A stretch of DNA of 21,285 bases from Desulfamplus sp. (GTDB lineage Bacteria > Desulfobacterota > Desulfobacteria > Desulfobacterales > Desulfobacteraceae), in contig JADFYT010000011.1 in the NCBI GenBank assembly GCA_015232935.1, positions 1 through 21,285 on the forward strand. Direction: 5' to 3'. Both the position numbers and the translations under genes were made by a program. Positions within the stretch are counted from its first letter, which is position 1. Each line of letters opens with the position of its first letter. The notes beneath the pieces are model-generated. The model had not been told where the DNA came from, searched no databases, and saw only the letters and a program-made list of their open reading frames with translations. This document shows positions 7,517 to 16,192 of the stretch, piece after piece.

Positions 7517-8644
7517 TTATTGCTCCACTGGCAACTCATAGATACTTCGCACACAGTTTTTTCCTGCATTTTTGGCAGCATAAACCCCTTCATCCGCAGC
7601 TTTAATAAGATCATCAGGCGTCTTCATTTCAGGTGTACGGGCCGCAACCCCGATACTTATGCTGCCTTTCCATTCGCCCTGGCCTGCTGGAACACGCAAT
7701 CTGTCTATCTCCTTTCTGACTATGCCTGCAATATGCATGGCTCCGTTTTGAGGCGTATCAGGGCAGAGGATAAAAAACTCGTCACCTCCCAGACGGCAGA
7801 CAATATCATCATTTCTAACAGCGTGGCAAAGCTCTTTTGAAAGCACCTTGAGAACAACATCACCGGCATCGTGGCCATAGTTGTCATTTATCTGCTTGAA
7901 GCCGTCGGCATCCACCATCATGCAGGCTACTGCTGATCCTGTTTCTGAGGATCTGTCCCATAGAGCCCTTAGTTGTTTCATGGCATAACGGCGGTTTGGA
8001 AGCTCTGTCAGGACATCTGTAAGGGAGATCTCCTCCAGATGGCGGTTTGCCTCATAAAGTTCCCTGGTGCGTTCAGCAACCTTAAGTTCAAGACTTTCGT
8101 TCAGTTTGACCAACTCCTTATTTCTTCTGGATACTTCCTCAAACAGACCTTTAAGGGCAATAAGAAGGGGTTCTGTGGATCTGTTCCTGTTTACAGTATC
8201 ATTGACTCCATATGCATCATCAGGAGTCTTGCCCGACTTGATCTCTTCAATCTGTCTTGCCATATCCTGGTCAGCTTTCAGAATATGATACGCAACCCAG
8301 TGAACAAGAAACCTGAACAGGGATTCGGCTGCATAATGGCTCTCTGAGGATAAGCCCGTCTTCATGGATGTCAACTCCTTCAAAAAATGGCTGTGCTCAT
8401 CACAATGCTCTTTCTGGTGGCGATCATCCACATCCATTTCAAGCATCAGATTCTCCTCCTCTTTGAAGTGATAGTCAGCATAATAGGCAAGCTCCTTGAA
8501 GACAGCCTCAACGTCATCTGACAGAAGTTCATTATGCACAAGAAGGTCACCAAATCTGTTAATGACATCAACAAGATGGCGATGCTGCCTGTCAACTTCA
8601 GGCAAACCAGTCACAAAATCCTGACTCCAGTGAAATGATTCCAT
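7517..8644 (-). CDS. bacteriohemerythrin-diguanylate cyclase fusion
   Basis: A 375-residue soluble protein that should make c-di-GMP under control of a diiron oxygen-binding domain. Hemerythrin domain, residues about 1-135: His21 (DRQH), His59/Glu63 (HFKEE), His80/His84 (HCDEH) and His120/Asp125 (HILKAD), which is the full set of diiron ligands. A coiled linker (about 160-205) follows, then a GGDEF domain (about 206-375) with SLTDVLTELPNRR, the metal Asp in MMVDADGFKQIND, and an intact GGDEF at 286-290. An RxxD inhibitory site (RNDD) just before the active site suggests product feedback. GGAGG lies 8 nt before the ATG. A hemerythrin-DGC of this design is known from Vibrio cholerae, so oxygen or redox control of c-di-GMP is a reasonable inference. 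No EAL or PilZ gene is nearby. Confidence 0.94.
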   Translation of the reverse strand: MESFHWSQDFVTGLPEVDRQHRHLVDVINRFGDLLVHNELLSDDVEAVFKELAYYADYHFKEEENLMLEMDVDDRHQKEHCDEHSHFLKELTSMKTGLSSESHYAAESLFRFLVHWVAYHILKADQDMARQIEEIKSGKTPDDAYGVNDTVNRNRSTEPLLIALKGLFEEVSRRNKELVKLNESLELKVAERTRELYEANRHLEEISLTDVLTELPNRRYAMKQLRALWDRSSETGSAVACMMVDADGFKQINDNYGHDAGDVVLKVLSKELCHAVRNDDIVCRLGGDEFFILCPDTPQNGAMHIAGIVRKEIDRLRVPAGQGEWKGSISIGVAARTPEMKTPDDLIKAADEGVYAAKNAGKNCVRSIYELPVEQ

Positions 8645-8959
8645 GTTGAAAACCTCCTTAAAGTGATCAAAGAACTCATTTATGATGTTATATTTTGGAA
8701 GATACTCTTACCATGAAAATGCGTTCTGATTTTCTGATTTTCATGATTCGGGTGGCCTTACAACGGCCATGAACGTTTATTTAACATGGTTTCACCATCC
8801 GTATTTTGATTGTACTGTTTACAATTTGCTGAATTTGGATAAAAATAACATAAATATTTATTAATGCAAAATCTTTATTTATAAAGCAAAGAACATGCAG
8901 GGGAATCTTAAGTCTCTTGAATATCAGCAATTCCAACTTTAGATAAAAGGAGAAAAAAA
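8645..8959. other. 315-bp divergent intergenic region with inverted repeats
   Basis: AT-rich spacer between the hemerythrin-GGDEF gene and the large membrane protein gene. It contains inverted repeat CATGAAAAT (8712-8720) with ATTTTCATG (8737-8745), a GGCC pair around 8754-8768, and ATTGTA (8809-8814) with TACAAT (8820-8825). No convincing gene was found in it. Confidence 0.6.
8809..8840 (+). promoter_or_regulatory. possible promoter with overlapping operator for the large membrane protein
   Basis: TTTACA (8818-8823), followed 16 nt later by TAAAAA, makes a weak sigma70-like pair. The perfect inverted repeat ATTGTA-N5-TACAAT overlaps the -35 element. This rests on sequence only and the -10 is a poor match. 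Confidence 0.3.
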
Positions 8960-11900
8960 ATGAAAACATCCCTCGATATTTTCAAAATCGTATTGTTATA
9001 TCTGCTGGTTTCATGCTCTTGCACACTGATTTCACGCTCTGTCTGTTCAGCCGGATCACCTGATTACATCCCCGAAGATCTCAAGCCCTGGATCAGGTGG
9101 GTTCTTCATGACAAGACCCGTTCTCTTGAGTGCATTCCGCACTTTAATGATCCAGACAATATCCAGTGTGCCTGGCCGACATCCATCAATCTGGATCTTG
9201 ACAGCAAGGGCGGAACCTTTGTACAGCAGTGGCGGATATACCACGAAACCTATATTCCGCTTCCCGGCAGCGGGGCAAACCGGCCTCGAAATGTAATGGT
9301 AAAAAACAATGATAACGTAATAACAAATATATTTGACGGCCTGACCGCAAAAGATGGTGATATGCTGAACGGCGTTCCGGCTGTGGTGGTTTCTCAGGCT
9401 GCGTCATTTTTCAAGACAGATAGTGGTAAATATGCGGATAGTTCACAGAGTGTTCCTTCAGTTAGACTTCAGCCCGGATACTACACAATCACCGGCTCAT
9501 TTTCATGGAGCAGACAGCCTGAGTATATCCAGATTCCTTCTGAATCAGCACTGGTCAATCTTGTGATGGATGGCCGGAAGGTCGAATTTCCTAACCTGGA
9601 CGATACAGGAAGATTATGGCTCAAGACCCTCCACGTTGAACAAAAGGAGGAGAACCGGCTCAAGGTTGAAAGTTTCAGGCTGATTGACGACTCGATTCCT
9701 CCGCAGGCAACACTCCATGCCACGCTTGATATTTCAGGCTCACCAAGAGAAGTAACGCTTGGGCCTCTATATTCTCCTCTGGAGTTCATACCGCTCTCCT
9801 TGAACACAGATCTACCGTCAAAACTTGAGTCTGACGGTAGAATGAGAATACAGGTAAAACCCGGCAGATACAGCTTTACACTTGCCATGAGGCATACCGG
9901 ACATCTTGAGGAGCTTGGCTTTAAGCCTTCTGATGACGGATATTGGCCACAACAGGAGATCTGGTCTGTGGTGCGGCACCCTGACCTGAGAGTGATCGAG
10001 ATATCAGGAGTTACACCGATTGACCCGCAGATGACATCCCTGCCCGAGGAGTGGAAATCCTGGCCTGCTCATGTTGTAATGGCAGGTGAGGCCATGAAAT
10101 TCAAGGAGCTTAAAAGAGGAGACCCCTCTCCTTCGCCGGATCAATTGAACCTTGAGCGTACACTGTGGCTTGCCTTTGACGGAACCGGCTATACTGTTCA
10201 GGATAAAATAACAGGCAGGAAAAACAGTGACTGGCGTATGGATATGGAGCAGACAATGATTCCCGGCAGGATAACGGTTGATGGAGTGGAGCAGTTGATT
10301 ACAAGACAGGATTCATCCCTTGCAGCCGGAGTCGAGGTAAGAAGCGGCAAGCTCAACCTGATTGCAGATAGCACTCTTGAGGGACCTGTTTACAAAATTG
10401 GTGCGACAGGATGGAAACACTCTTTTCAGAAGGTGAGCGGACGACTCAACCTTCCTCCCGGATGGAAGCTGATCGCTGCCACAGGAGTTGACAACATTCC
10501 AGGCACATGGATTAAAAGATGGTCTCTTCTTGATATTTTTATTCTGCTTATATTCACCATTGCCACGGCAAGGATATTTTCAACCGGGCTTGCTGTAGCG
10601 GGTTTTATAACAATGGCTCTTCTTTACCATGAACCAGGAGCACCTCGTTATGTATGGCTCTTTCTTTTGGCAGGTTTTGCCATGCTCAAACTCGCCAGAG
10701 GCAGCTCAGGAACTGACAGCTCAGGAATGGACGCTTCAGAAACGGGCACTTCAGAAACGGGCGGTTCAGAAACTGTCCGTTCAGGAAAATTTGGAAAAGC
10801 TGTCAGAACATATCAGTTTGCAGTTGTCATTATCCTGCTTCTTGTTTCAGTTCCATATGCTATCCGGTCATTGAGGGTGGGAATATATCCTCAGCTTGAA
10901 CAGCGTTGGGTATCCATGAATCACTCTATCCAGAATGCCGGCATGATCCCGAATAAAGAAAAGGCAGGATCAGGCATGATGGGGGCAAACATGATGGAAC
11001 CTGAATCACCTTTGCCTTCCGAAGATAACTTCAACATTGCTGAATCGGAACCTGACTCGCTTGAACAGCAGGCTCAACTGGAAAAGCAGAATATGGGCAT
11101 GGTACAAAAATACGAAAAACAGGCAAAAAGAAGGCTTGAGGATATGGCTGTAAAGGGGCTCTCTCCAATGTCGTATTCCAGATATGACAAGGATAAGTCA
11201 CAATACCAGACAAGGGTTATGCAGTATGACCCCAAATCCTTGACACAGACAGGCCCTGGCCTTCCTTTGTGGCAGCCGTTCAGAACCATAAGTTTCAGCT
11301 GGTCAGGACCGGTCGAGCCGGGTCAGAGCGTTTCGTTCTTCCTTACCGGTCCAGGTGTCAATCTGATGCTTGCGTTTTTAAGGGTAGGGCTGATCATTTT
11401 GCTTGCTTTTGGCATGTTCCGTGGTGCGGGTTATGGAGGCCGTTTATCCAGCCGTATTTCCACTGTTTCATCTGCCGCGGGTTCTGTATTGATATTGCTC
11501 TCAGCAACGCTGTTGACCATATCGAATCCATCCTCAACCAATGCCGGCGAAATACCCTCGCCCGAGATTCTGGCTCAACTTGAACAGCGTCTTCTGGAAA
11601 AGGACAAATGCTTTCCATCGTGTGCGGATATTTCAAGCATGCTGATATCCATTGATCCGGAAAATCTTGAGCTTGAACTTGATGTGGATGCCGCGATTGA
11701 CACAGCTATCCCTTTGCCTGGTCAAAGCCGTCACTGGCTGCCGGCATCAGTACTGATAAACGGTAAAAATCCGGAGGCGCTCTTTCGTTCCGGCCAGCAT
11801 CTGTGGATCATGGTGCCAACAGGTAAAAATATAGTTGTGGCTAAAGGCAGGGTTGGCAACCAGAACAGCTTTCAACTGCCTATGGCAATGAAGCCCCATT

Positions 11901-13525
11901 CAGGCAAGGTCAATGCTGCAGGATGGGATGTGCAGGGAATCAGGCCTGATGCAAGCATGGATGACCAGCTTCAGTTCAGACGGATCGCGGGAGAGTCTGA
12001 AGATCAGATGCAGATTCTTGAGACAGGTCTTCTGCCGCCGTTCGCGCTTGTAGAGAGAACGGTTCTTTTAGGGCTTGACTGGAAAGTTGAAACAACAGTG
12101 CGGCGTATGACACCTTCTGGATCTGCCATTGTCTTGAATCTTCCGCTGCTCGAAGGAGAATCGGTTGTCACAGAAGGGATCAGGGTAAAAAACGGAGTGG
12201 CCCGGGTGACGCTCAACAGTACGGCAGATTCAATTACCTTTGAATCTTTCCTGGAATCTTCGGATACAATCAGGCTCTATCATGCCCTGTCAGGCGACAA
12301 CAAAAAAAACCTTGAATGGACAGAGATCTGGAAACTTGACGCAAGCCCTGTTTTTCATGTTGAAACGCAAGGGATACCGGTCATAATGCACAAAAATCAG
12401 GATCGGTGGTATCCTGCATGGCATCCCTGGCCCGGCGAGGAGGTTATATTAAAGATATCCAGACCCAAAGGGGTAGGGGGGCAGACACTTACCATTGAAA
12501 AGAGTTTTCTGGAACTTCATCCAGGGCAAAGAAGCAGCCGTGCACTTCTCAGACTTTCCATAAAGAGCAGCCAGGGAGGACAGCACACAATAAAAATTCC
12601 GCAGGGTGCCCAGCTTCAGGAGCTGAAGATCAACGGCTCTGTGCAACTGATACGCCAGGAGGGGCAAAATGTGGTTCTTCCGATAAGTCCCGGCAGCCAG
12701 AACATCGAACTTGCCTGGAGAGATGACAAGGGGATTGAATCCTTTTACAGCACACCGGTTGTTGATCTTGGCATGCCAAGCGTGAATGCGGCTGTTGATC
12801 TTCATATATCTTCAGACAGATGGCCTCTTTTTGTGGGAGGAGAGCAGCTTTCAGGCCCTGCGGTTCTTTTCTGGTCAGTGCTGATTGTGGTTATTGTTGT
12901 CTCGGCGGGACTTGCCATGTCTGGCCTTGCCCCTCTTAGATTTTACCAGTGGTTTCTGCTTGGAATCGGCATGTCCATGAGCAACAGCTTTGCCTGCATC
13001 TTTGTTGTGGCGTGGCTTGTGGTGCTGGAGAGGCGAAAAAAATGGGGCGAGAACCTTAAAGTTACCGATCAGAGTAAAGGTTTGACACCATTCAGATTTA
13101 ATCTCATGCAGATTTGCATTGCGGCCCTGACATTCATTGCCCTTGTATCGCTTCTTTTTGCAGTGTCCAGAGGACTTTTAGGGCATCCTGCAATGAATAT
13201 AACAGGCAATGGCTCAACAGGAAGGCTTTTGCGGTGGTATCATGACATGAGCGATTTGACTCTTCCTGTGGCCTGGCTGTTTTCGTTGCCCATGACAGCC
13301 TACCGTGCAGCCATGCTGGCCTGGGCACTGTGGCTCTCTTTCTGGCTTGTTTCCGTTATTAAATGGGGATGGAGCCGCTTTTCCACTCCTGTTGTCTGGA
13401 AATCCGCTTCGGCAGCACCTGAAAAAAAGAGAAGCGGATTCAGCATCAAAAATATTTTCAGATCAGCAGGCAGTGAGCAGAATAGGGCAGATACAGCTAC
13501 CGCCATAAAGCGGGACAGCCTGTGA
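8960..13525 (+). CDS. very large multi-membrane-span protein of unknown function
   Basis: A 1521-residue protein I cannot assign. ATG 8960 is preceded by AAAGGAG. Residues about 8-30 form a signal peptide or first membrane segment. A long, probably periplasmic, beta-rich region follows (about 31-515). Hydrophobic segments lie near 522-540, 545-558, 563-580, 617-636, 797-815 and 827-842. A second long hydrophilic region (about 845-1295) is followed by a membrane block near 1300-1320, 1326-1350, 1382-1408 and 1435-1470. A linker of 5-residue repeats (581-610) falls between membrane segments. The second exported region begins with QRLLEKDKCFPSCADI; I recall similar Cys-x-x-x-Cys motifs in large uncharacterised envelope proteins, but could not verify this. 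No catalytic motif was recognised. It may be an envelope assembly or transport scaffold, but that is a guess. It is transcribed alone. Confidence 0.8.
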   Translation: MKTSLDIFKIVLLYLLVSCSCTLISRSVCSAGSPDYIPEDLKPWIRWVLHDKTRSLECIPHFNDPDNIQCAWPTSINLDLDSKGGTFVQQWRIYHETYIPLPGSGANRPRNVMVKNNDNVITNIFDGLTAKDGDMLNGVPAVVVSQAASFFKTDSGKYADSSQSVPSVRLQPGYYTITGSFSWSRQPEYIQIPSESALVNLVMDGRKVEFPNLDDTGRLWLKTLHVEQKEENRLKVESFRLIDDSIPPQATLHATLDISGSPREVTLGPLYSPLEFIPLSLNTDLPSKLESDGRMRIQVKPGRYSFTLAMRHTGHLEELGFKPSDDGYWPQQEIWSVVRHPDLRVIEISGVTPIDPQMTSLPEEWKSWPAHVVMAGEAMKFKELKRGDPSPSPDQLNLERTLWLAFDGTGYTVQDKITGRKNSDWRMDMEQTMIPGRITVDGVEQLITRQDSSLAAGVEVRSGKLNLIADSTLEGPVYKIGATGWKHSFQKVSGRLNLPPGWKLIAATGVDNIPGTWIKRWSLLDIFILLIFTIATARIFSTGLAVAGFITMALLYHEPGAPRYVWLFLLAGFAMLKLARGSSGTDSSGMDASETGTSETGGSETVRSGKFGKAVRTYQFAVVIILLLVSVPYAIRSLRVGIYPQLEQRWVSMNHSIQNAGMIPNKEKAGSGMMGANMMEPESPLPSEDNFNIAESEPDSLEQQAQLEKQNMGMVQKYEKQAKRRLEDMAVKGLSPMSYSRYDKDKSQYQTRVMQYDPKSLTQTGPGLPLWQPFRTISFSWSGPVEPGQSVSFFLTGPGVNLMLAFLRVGLIILLAFGMFRGAGYGGRLSSRISTVSSAAGSVLILLSATLLTISNPSSTNAGEIPSPEILAQLEQRLLEKDKCFPSCADISSMLISIDPENLELELDVDAAIDTAIPLPGQSRHWLPASVLINGKNPEALFRSGQHLWIMVPTGKNIVVAKGRVGNQNSFQLPMAMKPHSGKVNAAGWDVQGIRPDASMDDQLQFRRIAGESEDQMQILETGLLPPFALVERTVLLGLDWKVETTVRRMTPSGSAIVLNLPLLEGESVVTEGIRVKNGVARVTLNSTADSITFESFLESSDTIRLYHALSGDNKKNLEWTEIWKLDASPVFHVETQGIPVIMHKNQDRWYPAWHPWPGEEVILKISRPKGVGGQTLTIEKSFLELHPGQRSSRALLRLSIKSSQGGQHTIKIPQGAQLQELKINGSVQLIRQEGQNVVLPISPGSQNIELAWRDDKGIESFYSTPVVDLGMPSVNAAVDLHISSDRWPLFVGGEQLSGPAVLFWSVLIVVIVVSAGLAMSGLAPLRFYQWFLLGIGMSMSNSFACIFVVAWLVVLERRKKWGENLKVTDQSKGLTPFRFNLMQICIAALTFIALVSLLFAVSRGLLGHPAMNITGNGSTGRLLRWYHDMSDLTLPVAWLFSLPMTAYRAAMLAWALWLSFWLVSVIKWGWSRFSTPVVWKSASAAPEKKRSGFSIKNIFRSAGSEQNRADTATAIKRDSL
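10700..10789 (+). repeat. six 15-bp tandem repeats in the large membrane protein
   Basis: Codons 581-610 read as six 5-residue units: GSSGT, DSSGM, DASET, GTSET, GGSET and VRSGK. TCAGAAACGGGC is nearly exact in the middle copies. They encode a flexible Ser/Gly/Thr linker between two hydrophobic segments. Confidence 0.75.
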
Positions 13526-13546
13526 TATCAAAAGGTATTGATATCA
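13523..13546. terminator. inverted repeat joining two convergent stop codons
   Basis: TGATATCAA (13523-13531), loop AAGGTA, TTGATATCA (13538-13546). The first TGA is the stop of the large membrane protein gene and the last TCA is the stop, read on the minus strand, of the PIN gene. No T tract follows, so terminator function is uncertain. Confidence 0.4.
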
Positions 13547-13954
13547 ACCAGAAATTCTAAACGGATTTATAATTCTGACACTATTTTCAATCAACTGGTT
13601 ATGCTGCAAATCTTCTGAGTAGAGAATATAACAATCAGATTCTAAAGCACAGGCAATAACCTGACTGTCATAATAAGAAAATCCGTATTTTTCTGCGATG
13701 TCAAGAGCTGTTTTTATAGTATGATGAGTGATAATATGTAAGCTCATCTCTTCTGTAAGTCTGTTGGTTATGACACGTATTTCAGGATAGCCATATTTAA
13801 GCTTACGAGACATTACATTTGCAGATTCAGTAATGATTTGTGTGGAAATCACAGCATCTTTACCTATCAGATTAATAGCTATTGTTTTCTTGGATATGAT
13901 ATTACCTATGCTGTAAATCAGGACATTGGTATCCAGAAAATATTTATCGTTCAT
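13544..13954 (-). CDS. PIN-domain (VapC-like) toxin
   Basis: A 136-residue PIN-domain protein, the fold of VapC-type metal-dependent ribonucleases. The acidic residues expected in the active site are visible: Asp8 in YFLDTNVLIYS, Glu43 in IITESANVMSR, Asp96 in GFSYYDSQVIACAL, and acidic residues in LYSEDLQH (Glu114, Asp115). The start at ATG 13954 follows GAGG by about 5 nt and overlaps the upstream antitoxin gene by 11 nt, the usual arrangement of a coupled toxin-antitoxin operon. An in-frame ATG at 13963 is less well placed. The RNA target cannot be read from the sequence. It converges on the large membrane protein gene, 18 nt away. Confidence 0.88.
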   Translation of the reverse strand: MNDKYFLDTNVLIYSIGNIISKKTIAINLIGKDAVISTQIITESANVMSRKLKYGYPEIRVITNRLTEEMSLHIITHHTIKTALDIAEKYGFSYYDSQVIACALESDCYILYSEDLQHNQLIENSVRIINPFRISG

Positions 13955-14171
13955 TTGCCTCATCCCGATTGAACCGATAGCCTGTCAAATCTGCGTTGAA
14001 TCTGTTAAAAAAATGGATGAGTCCTGATTTATCAGTATCTTTACTGCTGTTTTTTAATTTGTTGTCTGTAAGAAGAATGACTTTTACAGGCCTGTCATAC
14101 CACTCTTTATGAATTGCAGGAATTTCAATAATTCCGTTATATGATTTACTTTCAAATTCAACTGCCTGCAT
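13944..14171 (-). CDS. probable antitoxin paired with the PIN toxin
   Basis: A 75-residue protein directly upstream of and overlapping the PIN gene. Its first part (MQAVEFESKSYNGIIEIP, then VKVILLTDN) looks like the short beta-strand module of small antitoxins that pair with PIN proteins, with some likeness to AbrB or DUF2281 types. The rest (about 40-75) is charged and Asn/Asp-rich and would be expected to wrap the toxin. AGGAG lies about 9 nt before the ATG. Identification rests mainly on position, size and overlap; I cannot name a family with certainty. Confidence 0.72.
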   Translation of the reverse strand: MQAVEFESKSYNGIIEIPAIHKEWYDRPVKVILLTDNKLKNSSKDTDKSGLIHFFNRFNADLTGYRFNRDEANER

Positions 14172-14231
14172 AATATTATTCTCCTATTATGATTTGTCAT
14201 AAAATTGCAATCCCCACAAACAAAAACGGCA

Positions 14232-16121
14232 TCAGTCATCATGCCAGACATAAACAGCCTCAACCTTGTTGCCATTGCCCTTGTAAACCAGACTTTCGCA
14301 CATGGAACGCAGAATAAGAATGCCGCGACCGCTGAAAAGGCTTGAAGGAGTGATGGCTGGGCGTGAGAGAACCTCCTGATAATCAAATCCGGGTCCGGTG
14401 TCTTCAACCTTGAAGATAAATTTGCCTCCTTTATCCATAGGCACATGTCCCATATCCACCCTGATGCCGCCAGTTTCAAGAAAGGTGAGTGCTTTTTGCC
14501 TCTCCTGATAGTATTTTGCAAAACCGTTCGGGCTGTTTTTCAAGGCAGAGTCAAGACCTAAAAGCCCATGATCCAGACTGTTGGTCAAAATCTCGGAAAG
14601 TACCGTAAAGACATCTCCCTTGTGTGTTTTGAACTCTTCTCTGTTTACCACAAGCTGCATAAGCATGGGAATGGGATCTGTTGTTCTGAGAACACTTGCG
14701 TTCAGTTCCAGCACAACTTTCCATTCCATTACGGGTTTTTCCTTTTCGTCAATGGAATCTGTACCGGCTTTTTTTCTGGGCTTAACTGACGGAGAGGAGA
14801 TTTCTATTATCGTGACATCATCTTTTGCGGGAAGATTTTTTCCAAATATGTCAAGTTTAGCAAGAATTTCGTCAAATATCATGTTGGAATCAGGGGTATT
14901 CAAAATACACTCTTCAATGCTTTTCTCCCCAAAATACTCTCCATTGGAATCAAGTTTTTCAACTACACCGTCAGAGACCATGTAAATCCTGTCATGGTTA
15001 TCAATTCTGGCGATCTTGATCTCTTTATTGAACTTGTCCTTGCCCACTATGCCAAGCGGTACAGTATGGGAAGGAAACCGCTTTACAACCTTCTTGTTCT
15101 CGTCATAGATAAGAACATCAGGCATGCCTCCGTTCCATATGGATACCATGTTTCGCAAAGGGTCTATGGCAATAAGGCAGGCACACAAAAACAGGCCGGT
15201 TGGAAGAGTCTTTTTCAATTTGCTGTTTATAGCACACGCAATATCGTCAATAAAAAAACCTCTTTCGGTCATGTCATAAAATATGTCCGCGACAGGAATG
15301 GCACCAATGGCTGCCCTCAAGCCGTGGCCTGTAAAATCTCCCAGGATTATAAACTGCTGTCCGGACAGGTTTCGGGTTACCAACAGAAGATCGCCATTAA
15401 AGACAGAGAGGGGAGAGATGAGGTATTTGATATTTACCGCATCAAGAAAACGGGGGTTGATGATATTGGCAAAGACATTTTCGGCAAACGCATGTTCCTG
15501 CTCAAGCTCCTGATTACGGTATGCTACCTGTCTGAGAGCATTCTGCAGCTCTTCTGTCCGCTCTTCAACCTTGATTTCAAGCTCGTCGTTTGCTTTCTGG
15601 AGAAGCAGTTGAGCCTGTTTGCGCTCTTCTACCTCTTTTTTCAACTGGGCTGTACGTTCATCTATAATTGTCTCAAGATGATCTCGATACCTTTTGAGTT
15701 CAAGGTGTACCCTTACTCTGTTTTGCACGATGCTTCTTCTGAACGGCTTTGTAATATAATCCACGGCACCTAGCTCAAATCCCAGGGCTTCGCTTTTTTC
15801 ATCTGCTTTTACAGTTGCGAAAATAACCGGTATATTTCGGGTCAATTCATCTTTTTTAAGCTCTGAGCATATCTGGTAACCATCCATTTCAGGCAGCATT
15901 ACATCAAGAAGTACAAGATCAGGAATCGGGCTTGTTCTTGCTATTTCCAGAGCTTTATACCCGTTTTCGGCGAATACAAGATCATAGCCTGAAAGCACAA
16001 TCTCTTCTTTAGCGCTCTTGCGTTGCCAATGCCCGGTCTCGTGTGTTTTATCGACTGAGGACAAAATCGATTCCAGTTTCAAACGGCTGACTACATCATC
16101 TTCGACAATCAATATTTTCAT
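14232..16121 (-). CDS. response regulator with PP2C/SpoIIE phosphatase and RsbW-like ATPase domains (copy 2)
   Basis: A 629-residue regulator. The receiver domain (1-135) has the acidic pocket VEDD, phospho-acceptor Asp73 (LLDVMLPEMDG) and Lys125 (ITKPF). A coiled coil (about 140-212) follows. The PP2C/SpoIIE phosphatase domain (about 215-440) has metal Asp262 in GDFTGHG, Asp384 in MVSDGVVE and the DDVT pair at 434-437. The C-terminal HATPase domain (about 470-629) has the N-box EILTNSLDHG (Asn514), EDTGPGF and SGRGILILRS. The chain thus joins an RsbU-type phosphatase with an RsbW-type kinase, the two opposing activities of a sigma-factor partner switch. I preferred ATG 16121 over 16193: it begins exactly like the paralogue and gives matching length, while the upstream 24 codons have no strong ribosome site and run into repeat DNA. 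The partner STAS protein is not in the window. Confidence 0.92.
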   Translation of the reverse strand: MKILIVEDDVVSRLKLESILSSVDKTHETGHWQRKSAKEEIVLSGYDLVFAENGYKALEIARTSPIPDLVLLDVMLPEMDGYQICSELKKDELTRNIPVIFATVKADEKSEALGFELGAVDYITKPFRRSIVQNRVRVHLELKRYRDHLETIIDERTAQLKKEVEERKQAQLLLQKANDELEIKVEERTEELQNALRQVAYRNQELEQEHAFAENVFANIINPRFLDAVNIKYLISPLSVFNGDLLLVTRNLSGQQFIILGDFTGHGLRAAIGAIPVADIFYDMTERGFFIDDIACAINSKLKKTLPTGLFLCACLIAIDPLRNMVSIWNGGMPDVLIYDENKKVVKRFPSHTVPLGIVGKDKFNKEIKIARIDNHDRIYMVSDGVVEKLDSNGEYFGEKSIEECILNTPDSNMIFDEILAKLDIFGKNLPAKDDVTIIEISSPSVKPRKKAGTDSIDEKEKPVMEWKVVLELNASVLRTTDPIPMLMQLVVNREEFKTHKGDVFTVLSEILTNSLDHGLLGLDSALKNSPNGFAKYYQERQKALTFLETGGIRVDMGHVPMDKGGKFIFKVEDTGPGFDYQEVLSRPAITPSSLFSGRGILILRSMCESLVYKGNGNKVEAVYVWHDD

Positions 16122-16192
16122 GTTTTCAATCTTTTGTTTTTGCCTTGCAAATGCAATGCACTGTGGTTTTATGTTTTTACCCGGCAATTTCA

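Noticed and set aside
7349..7840. A 163-codon open frame on the plus strand
   Set aside because: It spans the antisense of the J-domain and GGDEF genes and has no recognisable domain.
8645..8959. FNR-type site or riboswitch in the divergent spacer
   Set aside because: No TTGAT-N4-ATCAA match and no conserved aptamer pattern could be recognised.
14994..15773. A 259-codon open frame antisense to the PP2C regulator
   Set aside because: It lies opposite a gene with intact conserved domains, and its translation shows no recognisable domain. Similar shadow frames occur opposite the paralogue.
15780..15800. Further GCTTCGC motifs (also near 17878) as minihairpin copies
   Set aside because: They lie within receiver coding sequence and lack flanking complementary arms.
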